Assembly (NCBI RefSeq): GCF_029873635.1
Contig: NC_080418.1
Span: 10,430,062 to 10,494,061 of the forward strand
Reading direction: 5' to 3'
Length of the DNA stretch: 64,000 bases
Source: Malania oleifera
Taxonomy: Eukaryota; Streptophyta; Magnoliopsida; Santalales; Ximeniaceae
Shown: piece after piece, positions 45,301 through 57,196 of the stretch
Layout: each line of letters begins with the position of its first letter
How positions within the stretch are numbered: the first letter of the stretch is position 1
Notes under the pieces: model-generated
What the model was told of the DNA's origin: nothing
Databases searched by the model: none
Seen by the model: only the letters and a program-made list of their open reading frames with translations
Position numbers and translations under genes: made by a program

Positions 45301-48067
45301 ACTTTCATAAAATTCTCCCGAGTTATTTTTACGCATATTTAATTATACCAATTTTATTTTTAATATACTTGCGTTTATTTTTTAGTTAAGAAATATTTTA
45401 AACCCCTCGGGTATTTTACAACATTAATTTTTATTAAAAAAATATTTTTAACACGAAAATTGTGTGGCATTAGTTTATTTCTACGTTGCATATTTCACAA
45501 AAATATGAGTAAAGATGACATAAGTTGACTTTTACGTTGCATATTTCGCGAAAATATGAGTAAAAATGAGATTTTCATGATATTATTTTAATTGTATAAA
45601 TTATATAATAAGATGTTTTTAAAACCTCTTATGGCTCAGGCGATATAGAAAATTACGAATGCTCGGTACCGCAACTTGAAGTTTAAACGAATCAAAGTGC
45701 ACCCACACTATTTACAGAGTGATTTTATATGGTAGTTGATTTTTCCTGAGTGCACACATAGATTGGATCAGGGTTTAATAGGAAAAATCTCACTTAATGA
45801 TGATGTACGTTGATTTAGTTTGGCCTGCCAGCCAGTTAAGTCCAGTTTTCAGATCATACAACCCAATCATGTGGGTAAACATGACTTACGGCTAACAAAC
45901 CTAGGGGTGATTTTTACAATATATGTATATACATATTTTATTATGTGTACAGAATTATTGATGATTTGAAGGAAAAATATATGTTTATATGAATGGGCCA
46001 CTCTTGTGCCTAAATGATGATTTAAATGAAACGTATAAGGAAAAGTATATATATGTATATAATTAAATATTATAGTTACAATTTTAAAGTTAAAAGTTTA
46101 ATTTAACAGTTACAATATATGGTTATAAAGTTTTACTGTTATAGTTGATGGTAAAAATTTTATGCATAAATTTTTAAATTTACATTTATTTTTAAAACAG
46201 TTTTGAAGTTATAGTATTAAATATTATTTTACGAAATTATAAAAGTTCATTTTGACCACACGCTAACAATAATCTTATTTACTTACTGAGCGTCATCTCA
46301 CCCCAATTATTATTTTACATTTCGGATAATTTTGAAGAGGATACCTGAAATCTAACGTAACAAGTACATGGGCGAGAGTAGAAAAAGTAGAGTAGAATAA
46401 AAAATTTAGCATAATACAATTTAAAATTATGTTTGTGTATTTTAGAATTTTAGAAATTTTCATTTTAATAGTTAAGACATATGTTTGTAATAAAGCTAAT
46501 TAGTACTCTGGTAATAAAGTAATTTAGATTTATGTGCGTCTGCTAAAAAAATCATATGTAGGAACCCACTCAGGTTCGGGTCCTTACAACCCTATTGACA
46601 GACTAACCTTCGCTACGAAGCCAAACTGGAAGGATGCAATTTACTTGGAGTGAGTCGAAAAACCCTCTTACGAGTAGGTTGGTCTCAGCTTGATGGTAAC
46701 TGAAGTTAACAAGGGGGACTGGAGAATCCCTTTGATGCAGTACCTCCACGACGAATCCCTACCAGATGACAAGAAACAATCCGTAAAAGTAAGGAGGAGG
46801 GCGGCAAAATACGCTCTCATAGATAAAGAGCTGTATAAGCGATCCCTAACACTGCCATACCTACAGTACCTAAGTACCGAAGAGGGGGGAATACATATTA
46901 AGGGAAATCCACGAAAGAATATGTGGAAATCATCTGGCTAGCAGAGCCCTAGCCCACAAGGCCCTACAAAAAGGATTTTACTAGCCCACAATGAGGAAGG
47001 ATGTGGTCGAAATGTTCAAACGGTGTGACAGGTGCCAGCGGTGTGTGAGAATACCACACATGTCATCCAGCTTTCTCTCCCCCCTGACCAGTCCTTGTCC
47101 CTTTGCTCAATGGGGACTAGATATCTTGAGACTGTTACCTCAAGCGATGGGACAAAGGAAGTTTTTGTTGGTAGCGATTAACTACTTCACTAAGTGGGTA
47201 GAGGTATAAGCCCTAACTCACATAACAGAGTGTAATATCACCCAATTCATATGGACCTCGATGGTTTGTAGGTTTGGAATCTCGTGGGCCATTGTCACCG
47301 ACCATGAAATACAATTCGACAACGAGCGCTTTAAGAAATTTTGCGCTGACCTGTCAATAAAACTCATATTCGCACCAGTTGCACATCCACAAAGCAATAG
47401 CCAGGTGGAAAACATTAACTGCACAATATTGCACAGTCTGAAGTTGCGGCTTGAAATTTCTCAAGGTAGATGGGTGGAAGAGCTTCTGTCCATAATCTGG
47501 GCCTACCACACGACCCGATGAACAGAAATAGGTGAAACCCCACTCATGCTCACTTGTGGAGCAAAGGCAATCATTCCAGCCGAAGTCGGGATTCCTTCCT
47601 GGCGGAGGCAACATTTCAATGAGAAGAATAATAGTAAAGAACTAAGGGTCGAGATAGACCTCCTAGAGGAGAGATAAGAAGAAGAACATATGAGAATTTT
47701 CGCATACCAACAAAATGTGGTCAGGTACTACAACAGTCATGTTAGAGCGCAAACATTCCGCCCTGGAGAATTGGTCCTTAAAAAGGTGCAAGCCAACCCA
47801 GCAGAGCTTGGGGCAAGCAAGTTGAAGTCTAATTGGGAGGGGCCATACCGAGTGACGTCAAAAATCAAGTCAGGGACATACACCTTAGAGGAACTAGGGG
47901 GAGGGGAAATAAAAAAATGCATGGAACTTTGATATGTTGAAAAAGAATTACTCCTGAAATTTCATTTCTCAAAAATTTGTACAACAAAATTGAAATTCCA
48001 TTACTTATAAAACTGTACGACGAGAATTTCAAAAGTACAATATTAATAAAACCACCAACTGGTCTAT

Positions 48068-48484
48068 TTAATCATCAGCCCTGCTTCCTTCTGCAAAATC
48101 TTCATCCCCAGGCTTGTCCTCTTCGTCCATATCCTCCCCTGACGCTGGGCTCTCATTGTTGTAGTCATACGAACACACGCCGGTAAGGGAACGGTCAAGG
48201 TGCATCGTCTTGACTTGTTTTTGGCACCTCCTGAAACCTTCGCGATAGGACTTAACAGTATCAAGGATGAACTTCTTGGAGTTCCAGTACTCCGAAATAG
48301 TAGCAAGGATTTCTTCACGAAGAATCCTAGCTATTTCCTCTTGATGAGCCCTCTTGCGGCATTCAGCATCAGCTCGGGCTTCATGCAACTCATTCTGGGT
48401 AACAACATACTTCTCCCTCGCATTAAGGATCTGCCAATACATCTCGGCCACCTTCTCCTCTTGAGCCAAAGCCATGGTCGCCAT
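48068..48484 (-). CDS. Antisense coiled-coil ORF in the Tat-type element
   Basis: An open frame of 138 residues on the strand opposite to the element's integrase. Residues 1 to about 95 are heptad-rich and charged, predicted coiled coil (EEKVAEMYWQILNAREKYV, ELHEARADAECRKRAHQEE), and the tail is acidic (DMDEEDKPGDEDF). No named family is recognised. Tat-clade elements are known to carry extra ORFs, some antisense, between pol and the 3' LTR, and the position fits. Confidence 0.5.
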   Translation of the reverse strand: MATMALAQEEKVAEMYWQILNAREKYVVTQNELHEARADAECRKRAHQEEIARILREEILATISEYWNSKKFILDTVKSYREGFRRCQKQVKTMHLDRSLTGVCSYDYNNESPASGEDMDEEDKPGDEDFAEGSRADD

Positions 48485-49400
48485 CTATAAGCAAGATTAG
48501 CCAAAGTAAAGAGCCCCGCAAGCAAGGTCATGGACAAGACTAAAAAGGGTACCTGATAGGAAGTATGACGTATTGTTGCAGACAAATTATCTGGGAGCGA
48601 CACCTTAGCCTCCACAAGGTCCTCCACACACACTGCCCGGCACAAGGCGAGACTAGTAAGGGTAGGCTCGTGAAAAATTGGGCCCAATGCATGAGTAGAC
48701 ACAATCGGGTCCACTGGAGGTGAGGGACCACTGTTCATTGTTGGGACATCCTACATCTGAGAGGATCAGCCATCAAAATCTCTCTTCTTCTTCATCTTAC
48801 TTGACCTCTGCTTCTTCTCCTCCACCATCACTGCCTCATATTAGTTAAAGTCCATGTCTGCAAGAGGGACAAGGAAGAAGTAAGAAAACATATCACAGTG
48901 CAAATATGAGCATGTACATCATAAAATGGGAAAGGTAGCTACTCGGAGAGATGCAACTAAGCCCGTACTACATAAAGACCCATTCCTTGAGCAGTTGGCT
49001 ATGCAGGGCAATACCCTACCGACTACTATCTCACAGGTCCTTAAGAATGGCCTGCTCTGCCGGGGAAAGAGTACGAGCCAAGTGTCGTAGATGAGCTGAA
49101 ACAAAGAGAAAAGATTATAGACAAACATATAGACACCAACATAATCCAGGCACGCACAGAAAAAATAAAAGACAAACGAAGGAACATCCCCATAAAGAGG
49201 AGTAGCCCTGACACGGGGCCCATGATAATTTAGCTCCCTCGAGGTAAAGAAAAATCGAAACTTCCACTAGTGAATAGAAGAACTACCAGAGTAAATAGTT
49301 TATACTGGGGAAGGGAGTTGAAGTAGTACAACTCCTTCTCTATGGAGTGCGTCATCATCTGAAAGCAACTCTGAAACAGAGGCACGGTGGGCTGGTGACC

Positions 49401-49652
49401 TCATTTTAGGAGAAGGATGGCGAACGACACCAATGATAGGTACGATTTAGGGATGAGCTGTGAGGGAGCTACGTTATAAAATTGAAGGACATTAGTGAAG
49501 AAAGGATGAAAGGGCAACCGAAGACCTAAATCCATGAACCTAGTATATAAACATATCTCATTGGGCCCCGGCTCTAAAGCAGACTCAGATTCATTGGGCA
49601 ACCTTGTATGAATATCGTTAGGAATAGCGAATAAACTATTAACATTGCACAT
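49401..49652 (-). CDS. Antisense fragment resembling the plant 'putative gypsy-type transposon' domain
   Basis: The 83-residue frame has ICLYTRFMDLGLRLPFHPFF, then VLQFYNVAPSQLIP and SYLSLVSFAILL. This pattern recurs in the PF04195-like domain of antisense ORFs in plant Tat elements. It lies upstream, in its own direction, of the coiled-coil frame at 48068-48484, so both may belong to one antisense gene. Fossil, incomplete. Confidence 0.55.
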   Translation of the reverse strand: MCNVNSLFAIPNDIHTRLPNESESALEPGPNEICLYTRFMDLGLRLPFHPFFTNVLQFYNVAPSQLIPKSYLSLVSFAILLLK

Positions 49653-50477
49653 ATCTTCCTAAAAAAGGTAACACCGGGCTGTTCGTACGGTAACATGAGG
49701 CTTAGACTAAGCCCTTGAGGATTTCATGAGAATCAAAATCAGGGAAGCACAACAAACAACTTACAACACTTGAAAATTTGGATCAACAAAGCCTCTTTTC
49801 TACAGGTTTGCTAATAAACCCAATCAAAGGAAAGGAAGAACATGAAGAACAATTACTAAGAACACCAAAAACAAGCAAAGAACAAAGTAAAACTTAACAT
49901 ACAAAAGTAAAGAAAGACACAGAGAAAGGCATAGGAAAAGCGTGCCTAGTAGAGAGCCTCTTGAGCAAGACAAGAGGCAAATAAGCAAATCAATGCCTTT
50001 TATAGAAGAAATCTTTGCTCAAATCTTGAGAAACCGCGCACCCCGAGAAGGCAGAAAGGTATAAATTAGTTCACGTTTTCAAGGAAAAATGCTGAGTCCC
50101 CGTACAAGCACACTGCCCAAGAAAGATATACATATCATGCCTGACGCAGAGGCTGACGTGACCTCATCCCAACTAGAGGGGACACTCAACTTGTAAAGAC
50201 CCGAAAAAATAAAATGATTTAAATAAAAAAAATAGATAAAATAACAAATAAATAAATAAAAGGAATGGCGTGGGAAAAAGAAAAAAAATTTAAAAATTAA
50301 ATTAAATTAAGACAAATTAAATACTTAGTTATTAAATTAAACATTATTACATTGGATTTAAAAAAAAAAACTAATAGAAATAAGAGAAATATATATATAC
50401 TGAAGAAAGAAGAAAGAAGAAGAAGAACAGAAGACACGCCCCCCCCCTGAGTTTTTTCCTGCGCCACAGCCGCTCCG

Positions 50478-50481
<4 letters not shown>

Positions 50482-50530
<49 letters not shown>
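50482..50530. repeat. (CT)n microsatellite
   Basis: About 24 CT units in the 5' part of the solo LTR. The ERERER reading on the minus strand is an artefact of this repeat. Confidence 0.95.
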
Positions 50531-50535
<5 letters not shown>

Positions 50536-52329
50536 CTTGGCGGATTTGCAGCGGATCGGAAAATGAAAGGTGTCGTTGGATTCCTGGTTTCACTGCCGAC
50601 ATTTCTACTGCAGCAGATTTGTCGTGGGAACGGCTTAGGCACTGCTCCTAGGGAAAGGTAAATTTTCTCTATTTTCTCAATTTGGCTTTAAATATGCTGT
50701 TAAATCGACGATCAAACACCACCACGGGGTCCTAGTCGTCGTCATTGTCATTTTGGCATAGGTAATTTTTCAATTGGGGTTTTTTAGGTCCCACTCCAAA
50801 GTAAGAATGAGATTTGGGAAATTTGGAAAAATGGTTATATTTGCTGGTATTATTATTTATTTGGGAATTATGACCCTAGGAAATATTTAGTATTTTATTT
50901 AGGATTAATTTAATGAAATTAGGGTTTTTGATTCAGGGTCCGGGTGAGCGCCGCAGGTATTTTTCGGAGTCCCTATTGGCGTAGTTCAAGAAATCAGGTA
51001 AGGGGAAAAATATATATTAAACCAGAATTTTTATGAATTTAATGAAAAAATAAATTGTGTTATATATATGTGTATATGTTTCGGTATGGGTAAAATATCA
51101 ACTGTTTAAATTATATTTTTTTGAGGTTAGGATTGTTTATTAGATATGTATATGCGAAAATGAACTGATGAAAGTGGAAAAATATTTTCAGGATAATTAT
51201 GTAAGAAATGAAAGGTATTTTCAGTATATAAACGTTAAATGTTGGTTGGCTTATTTTACAGGCAATGTATGAATTTTACTGGTAAACTGTGTGGTATGAG
51301 ATTCTGTGCAAATATATGTTAAATGTATAAGATGCAGGCTAAGTAAGTAAGACATTATGAATAAAATGTGATATGGACAATGTTGCCTGTGAATGTTAAA
51401 TGCAACCATGTAAACATAAGACAGCTGAAAGACAGGCATGTTAGCAGATTCTAGCGCATTTCTATGCGGACTAACTGTAACAAATTCTAGCGCATTTCTA
51501 TGTGGACTAACAAGTGATAGCTAAATAGCGGCTGTAGTACGAAGGAATGAAATGAAAATGTTATGCAATGAAATGACAATGGAATGACAATGCAATGAAA
51601 TGAAATGTGAAACGTGAATGATACAAATGGGAAAGAGTCACTTAAAGTGAAACACAATGAAATGTTAAGTTATGAACATGAAAGGATGTGAATGATTGAA
51701 TAATGATAGAAAGAATAGTGTATTATGATATTAGAAATATGTATGTACGTAGAATATGTTATGATTGGGCGAGGCGTACCTTTCGCCTGAGGGCTTGCTG
51801 AGTAAGGCAAGTGCACTGGTAGCTACAGATGTGGCAGTAGTCGCCTAACATACTAGGGAAGAGGGAACCTACTTGTATGGGTGGGTAGATTTCCCTATCC
51901 TTAGGGCCTTTGCCGGTAAACTATTGTTAAACTGTGTAAGTACGAGATTAATCTTACACTTGAGGGCTTACTGAGTAAGGTGAGTGCTCTGGTATGTTTT
52001 AATTATGACCTTAGGGTTTCCTAAGTATCAGAGCAGAGGGGTGCTACTTGTACAGGCGGGTAATCACCCCTATCCTTGGGTAATCTCATAGGTAAATCTC
52101 TGCATGTGATTGTTTAGATTCAGAAAATGGTTTTAATGTTATGATAATGATTTGCAAATGTATTTAAAATGATATCTATATACCTCATGTTAGTCACACG
52201 CTGTGTTTAATATATTGTTTCTTCCCTTACTGAAATGTGTCTCACCCAAATATGAATTTATCTTTTTCAAGATTTTCTCGAGATCGAGCTTTGAGAGCTC
52301 GAGGGTTTTTAGCCCTTTGAGGATTGTAT

Positions 52330-52450
52330 AAAGAAAATGGTATATTCCTATGTTAGTTTTGGGGAATGTAAATGTTTATATTTTACATTGTATAAAGAAA
52401 GTGGTATATTCCTATGTTAGTTTTGGGGAATGTAAATGTTTATATTTTAC
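52330..52450. repeat. Direct duplication of ~59 bases
   Basis: GTATATTCCTATGTTAGTTT followed by TGGGGAATGTAAATG and TTTATATTTTAC is repeated once, back to back, in the solo LTR. Confidence 0.85.
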
Positions 52451-53497
52451 GTCCTTATGTTTTAAGTCTATGGAGAAAAGAATGTTTGTGAATATACTGA
52501 AATGTTTTGGAGATATATGTAATTATGGAAATGCAAGTGTTGAAGGATATTATGGTCTATGGATAGAATTAGAAAACTTTGGTATTATTTGTATGATTGA
52601 GGTTCATAGTTGTGTTTTCCACTACGTATGTATGATTTAATTATGGAATATCAGGGATTTTATCAGGTATAACGTGTCAGACCTGGGTTTAAGGGTTCGG
52701 GGCGTTATACAACTAGCGCGACCTTAAGTCCCAAGACGTCTCAAATTCCTAGGTATGACACAAATAACAAGAAATTTTTTGATACCCTGCAGGCACTATT
52801 ACGGAAGACCTTGAAAATCTACAAAAATTAGCCCAACATTGTAATGTCCTCAAAATTCTCACCATTATTTATTTTATATATATATATAACCATATCTACG
52901 CAACGGATATACAAGTCATACAACCATATATACTTAACAATATCAGAATTCAGTACATTTAGACCATAGCCATATACAATAATTCCCTCAAGTATCATCT
53001 ACCCCAAAATCCAAAACCCTGTCACAACTTACCCTACAACCAGGGTAATCAAGTCAACTCTCTATCCACGAGCCTAATCTGCTTACCTAGCTGGCTCACC
53101 TGAAAAGTGGTAAAGTAATAGGGTGTGTTGATTAAGGTGTAATCCCAAGAGGGGGGGTGAATTGGGTATTTTAAAAATTCTTTGAAACCTATTTACCAAT
53201 CAATCCCTATTTCTATGTTTAACTAATTAATAGTAGGGATTTATGTCTGAATTAAAGTATTTTATCAATGAATTCCTTTTTACCCTATTAAGTGCGTGTA
53301 AAGTTATTCAACATACACAAGCAAGCAGGAAATTAAAATACGATGCGGAAAATAAAAAGGATAAGGGAAGAGAGAATGCAACCACGATTTTACGAGGTTC
53401 AGCCAACCTGGCCTACGTCCTCGCCTTGAGCAACCCACTCAAGGATTTCACTATAATCCCTGCTCCTTAAATTGGGACGGAGCTTCCCTTACAATCC

Positions 53498-53590
53498 GCT
53501 GCTTACAAGAGGTACAACTCCCTCCTAATCCGCTGCTTACAAGAGGTACAGCTTCCTCCTAATCCGCTGCTTACAAGAGGTACAGCTTCC
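53498..53590. repeat. ~37-base tandem repeat, three copies
   Basis: Unit CCGCTGCTTACAAGAGGTAC followed by AGCTTCCTCCTAAT, three copies with few differences, in the nested SIRE-like LTR. No such expansion is seen in the 128 and 58472 copies. Confidence 0.85.
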
Positions 53591-54779
53591 TCCTCACACA
53601 CGATTCACAACCCGAACCGTGTTTACAACTTAGGCTCAAATCTGCAAACACTCAATGTTGCTTCTAACAAAAACTGGTGAGTACAATTCAAAGTCCTAGT
53701 ACATTAACATATGATGTAACTTGAAGCTCAGAATGTATGGAAACAATTCAATCGTTTATGTATGATATGCTTCAACACAAAAAATCCCTCTTTAACCAAA
53801 AACTCCCAAGTAAAGAAATATTTGAAATGTTTTGGAGTATATTAGGGTTCTAGTTCACTTTGTAAAGATGCACAAATATGTCTAATGTGAACTTGATAAA
53901 AGCTTTATCTTGAATATTTTATCAATCTATATCAAAAAGCTTTCTCTCAAATTTTTTTAATCACAACCTGATCTTTGTAATATGTAAATAGATATATGAT
54001 ATGTAATTCAAAGATCAAAATATTGAGTATAAGGTTTTCCAAACAAAGTATCCCTCAATAAGATAAATATTTATGAGCACCAAGGATATATATATTCAAG
54101 TGTTTTAAAATATCTAAATTATGAATCCGTTAACTGAAAAACACACTTGAATCAATTCTTTCAATCAACCGCACAATCTAAATCAAGTATCAATCTTGTT
54201 TAGAATAACTAAGTATGTGTATGGGCACTTACAAGATCAATCAAGTAATCAAAAATAGGTTTTTCAATAATGAGCTCTATGAAAAAAATATATGTATATT
54301 TTTATACTCTTGAATCAAAAATCAATCAACCAAAAGCTAAACAACTTTCTCAAGTGATGATCTTTTTAAAAACAATTTTTTTATGTATGTGCACACTCAA
54401 GATCAAACTTTTCTAATAATATTCAATAACAAGTAATGAGATGAGATGTTCTTGAAAATAATAACTTGAATGTTCAAACCTCAATACCAAGTTGACAATC
54501 AAGATGTATAAGAAAGATCCCTTTGAGATTCTAAATTGATTTGCCCAAGCTCGATGAGTAGAAGTTGAAGTGTATGCAATCGTATAGCAATGAGAGCAAA
54601 TTTCTCAATATTCTTTCAATAATATGTATTCTTCTCTTCTTGCGTGTCTTAGCTTTGTTCTAGGGTTTAGATATTAGTATTTTTAGTGTCTTACCCTTAG
54701 GATTGATCTCAACCGTTGGATCAAAGAAAAAGCTCGCGAGTTCTATTAATAAAAATCTGAATTTTAAACTTTCCCACGA

Positions 54780-54952
54780 CTTTAGGCAACCGAAGTGAGT
54801 TCAGGTTCCTAAAGTGGTGACTTCAGGCGACCGAAGTTCCAGTTCAGGCAACTGAAGTACCTCGGCCTTCTTGCTGTGTTTTCCCATTAATTCTTTAGGC
54901 TACCGAACTTAATCTTCAGGCTACTAAAGTGAAGTTCAGGCTATCGAAGTCC
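54780..54952 (-). repeat. Array of near-palindromic TTCAGGCNACCGAAG words
   Basis: Seven variants (for example TTCAGGCGACCGAAG, TTCAGGCAACTGAAG, TTCAGGCTATCGAAG). They lie about 35 bases upstream, in the LTR's own direction, of a TATTAATAG box near 54742-54750. Confidence 0.75.
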
Positions 54953-56185
54953 AAATTTTTTATTTCCTTTTTCTAATTTTAGAAAATGCTTTGCTCTTTT
55001 TCTTGGGCCTTTTATAAAGCATATTTTCCATGATTTCAAAAACATTTCTAAGTCCATGAAGGTTCCCTAATGATGTACATGAAATGCATGAATCCTAATA
55101 ACAATCATTCTAAGTTATGAGCCTCAAATTAAATCATACGAAAATGTAAGTACATGAGATCTAAATACCCATTCCCAAGATATTCTTGAACTTTGCCGTT
55201 TGCATCTTGATTCTCGCACTCTTTGAGTTCCATGGTGCTTTTCAAAATGTATCAGCTTTACTTTATGGCTTCCATGACTCGTTATCTTTCCGTGCATGCT
55301 TAATATGGGTCCTGTTCACAAACTCAATGCACAGATCAAATACCAAGTGATTTGTCATTATCAAAACCGGATTGGACTCGTAGAGTCAATAGGTGAGACG
55401 ACGCTTAGTAAGTGGAAATATTCTATTACTAGTGTGTGGCACCCGAGTCGTAAAACTATAATATTAATATTTAAAATTACATGAATTGGCAAATCTATAA
55501 AACACATGTATAGTAGCTTAAAACATTTGTATCATCTAAACTTTCTATCATTCATACTGTTATATCATACTATATACGACAAAAGTTGTAAAACTGTATA
55601 TATATACATAAATGTGCTCTTTCCTTGGGACTCTGTATGTCATGATTTGACCCCTCATGATAGGGTTATACGGCCCGTAGGCGAGACTTAACTCTGGTCG
55701 ACCCTCCAGGTAAGTCATCTTACTCTACACTACCTCAGTCCAATCAAACTGAATCCACTCCTAAGCTCGGGACTGGCTGCTACCTCATCAAACTGGCTCC
55801 CTCAACCCAGCGTACAGGGGAGCTGCATCCTCTTCGAGCACAATTTGACGGTACCTATACACTATCTGAGATATGTGGTTGCACTCTATCTATATTAGCA
55901 ACGGTACCGTGCTTTATAAACTGTATTTGTCTGTAATCTTTCCACAGGGATATGATACTATATGTATACTCTTTTTACTGTTTTCATTATGTTCCCAAAA
56001 TAACCATAACACTAATAATTTGTACTGTAAATGCTGTAATATATGTAGTATTTTGATGCTATAACTATATAATCTGTCTGTACTTTCTATCTATGTAATC
56101 TGTCTGTATACTTTGAGTGTTATGGCATTTAGGAAAACATAACATTCCATAAATACTATGTATACTGATCTGAATAAATATCTAT

Positions 56186-56187
<2 letters not shown>

Positions 56188-56247
<60 letters not shown>
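56188..56247. repeat. (CA)n(TA)n microsatellite
   Basis: About 22 CA units followed by about 8 TA units in the Gypsy LTR. Confidence 0.95.
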
Positions 56248-56865
56248 CTGTGAAGCTATCTAAATAAAAATTGTATATGTACTTATATCTGTATATTCTG
56301 TATAACATCACATACTAGAAAAACTGTATAGAATTCTACATTAAATAATATCTACTCAGGCCACACATACTTTAGAATCCCATATTTTGTAAAAGCTACA
56401 TGATAACTGGTATACATGCACATATGTAAAATTCTTGTTAATATAATCAAACCTCCTAGCATAGCATATTTCCCTTACCTAGTTTCTGAAAAGCCCTTAT
56501 TGAACTCTGGCCCTACACCCGCAGGGTTCTCCACTCAATACCCTGAAAACGACATCCCCCAGAACAAAACTTTAGTATTTTCCTACATACAACATTTCCT
56601 ATAACTACAAGGAAAGCATATTCTGAATAAAAAAACCTTATCCTGAATTTGGGATGAATTTCAAACTTCTTCCACAGACGATCCGCTCCGACAGACTTGC
56701 AGAGAACTTCACCAGGAGCGTCATGGTGGCTTCAGATCATCGATCCAGCTTGAAACGGGGTCGGGATCGAAGAGAGAAGGAGAGAGAGGCATTTAGAGAG
56801 AGAAAGGAGGTTTCTTGCACTGAAATTCTGTGAAAAATCTGAGTTTTAGCAATTTATAGAGCCGA

Positions 56866-57112
56866 ATTCGTCGATGAGACATGTCATCTCGTCAATGAGT
56901 CCTTTAGTAATTTCGTCGACGAACCCTCCTTTCTCGTCAACAAATTTTAAACTGCCCAAAAACCCCTCTCGGTATCTTCTCATCGATGAGGTGTGGCTTC
57001 ATCGACAAGGCCTACTTATGCACTCGTCAACGAACTCCCTGTGTTTGTCAACGAGGCCCTGTGTAAATATCTTCCAAATTATTACATTCAAAGTGCAACA
57101 TCATCGACGAAG
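56866..57112 (-). repeat. Array of TCGTCGACGA-like palindromes
   Basis: Nine variants of the 10-base palindrome TCGTCGACGA (for example TTCGTCGACGAA, TCATCGACGAAG, CTCATCGATGAG), directly upstream of the LTR's CTATAAAT box on the minus strand. Confidence 0.8.
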
Positions 57113-57196
57113 CCTGATGCTTCCTTCTGTTTCTGTTTCTATTTCCCTTCCTCTTTATTATTTAAATTCCATTATTCTTTGGGTCGTTACAAACAT

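Larger units (their letters stand above)
43692..46588 (+). mobile_element. Solo Gypsy LTR, relative of 13890-16537
   Basis: Ends TGTAATGATCCCAAAAATG and GGTTCGGGTCCTTACA, with an exact duplication ACCCT (43687-43691 and 46589-46593). It is a diverged sense-orientation relative of the LTR at 13890-16537, sharing the end sequences, the decayed GGGCCC-word region and the CTTACTGAGCGTCATCTCAC module (near 46284). It contains a (TAA)n run at 43728-43776 and a segment near 45040-45300 where a unit with GTAAATTTGATTATGTTA recurs four to five times. Confidence 0.88.
46589..50191 (+). mobile_element. Tat/Ogre-type Gypsy fragment: integrase and downstream region
   Basis: Plus-strand pieces read as the RNase H/integrase junction (WRIPLMQYLHDESLP), the zinc-finger part (CDRCQRC), the integrase core typical of the Tat clade (FAQWGLDILRLLPQA, QRKFLLVAINYFTKWVEV, IVTDHEIQFDNERFKKFC) and the C-terminal domain (FRPGELVLKKVQAN, KLKSNWEGPYRV), ending near 47930. 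After it come minus-strand frames of the additional-ORF kind (see 48068 and 49401) and a region without domains up to the solo LTR at 50192. A purine-rich CTAGAGGGGAC near 50173 may be the polypurine tract. A fossil with several breaks; RT and gag are not seen here. Confidence 0.75.
50192..52709 (+). mobile_element. Solo Gypsy LTR, same family as the 25366-30611 element
   Basis: Starts TGTAAAGACCCGAAAAAA and ends GGTTCGGGGCGTTATA, flanked by CAACT on both sides (50187-50191 and 52710-52714). The end shows TA where CA is usual. It matches the LTRs at 25366-30611 in reverse, including CACCACGGGGTCCTAGTCG near 50720 and the CTTACTGAAATGTGTCTCAC module near 52228. Inserted in the 3' region of the Tat-type element. 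Confidence 0.87.
53124..55388 (-). mobile_element. Solo SIRE-like Copia LTR nested in a Gypsy LTR
   Basis: It reads in reverse like the other SIRE LTRs: the C-run/TCTTGGGA end is at 53141-53160, GAACCTCGTAAAA (reverse) near 53390, and the start region TTTTGATAATGACAAA at its right end. The Gypsy sequence resumes on either side of an ATAGG(G)TG flank, consistent with a target duplication. The left edge is 53124 or 53126. No coding domains. Three near-identical GCTGCTTACAAGAGGTAC units lie at 53500-53585. Confidence 0.8.
52840..57191 (-). mobile_element. Solo Gypsy LTR, interrupted by a SIRE-like LTR
   Basis: Plus-strand ends TGTAATGTCCTCAAAATT and TTTGGGTCGTTACA, with an exact duplication AACAT (52835-52839 and 57192-57196). 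The SIRE-like LTR at 53124-55388 lies inside it, next to the GTGAGACGACGCTTAGTAAG module. Without that insertion it is about 2.1 kb. Similar to the partial LTR at 18518-20226. On its sense strand CTATAAAT is near 56852-56859, directly after nine TCGTCGACGA-like words (56866-57112). Confidence 0.87.

Noticed and set aside
50297-50602. A 101-codon minus-strand frame with an ERERER run
   Set aside because: It is produced by the (CT)n repeat inside a solo LTR.
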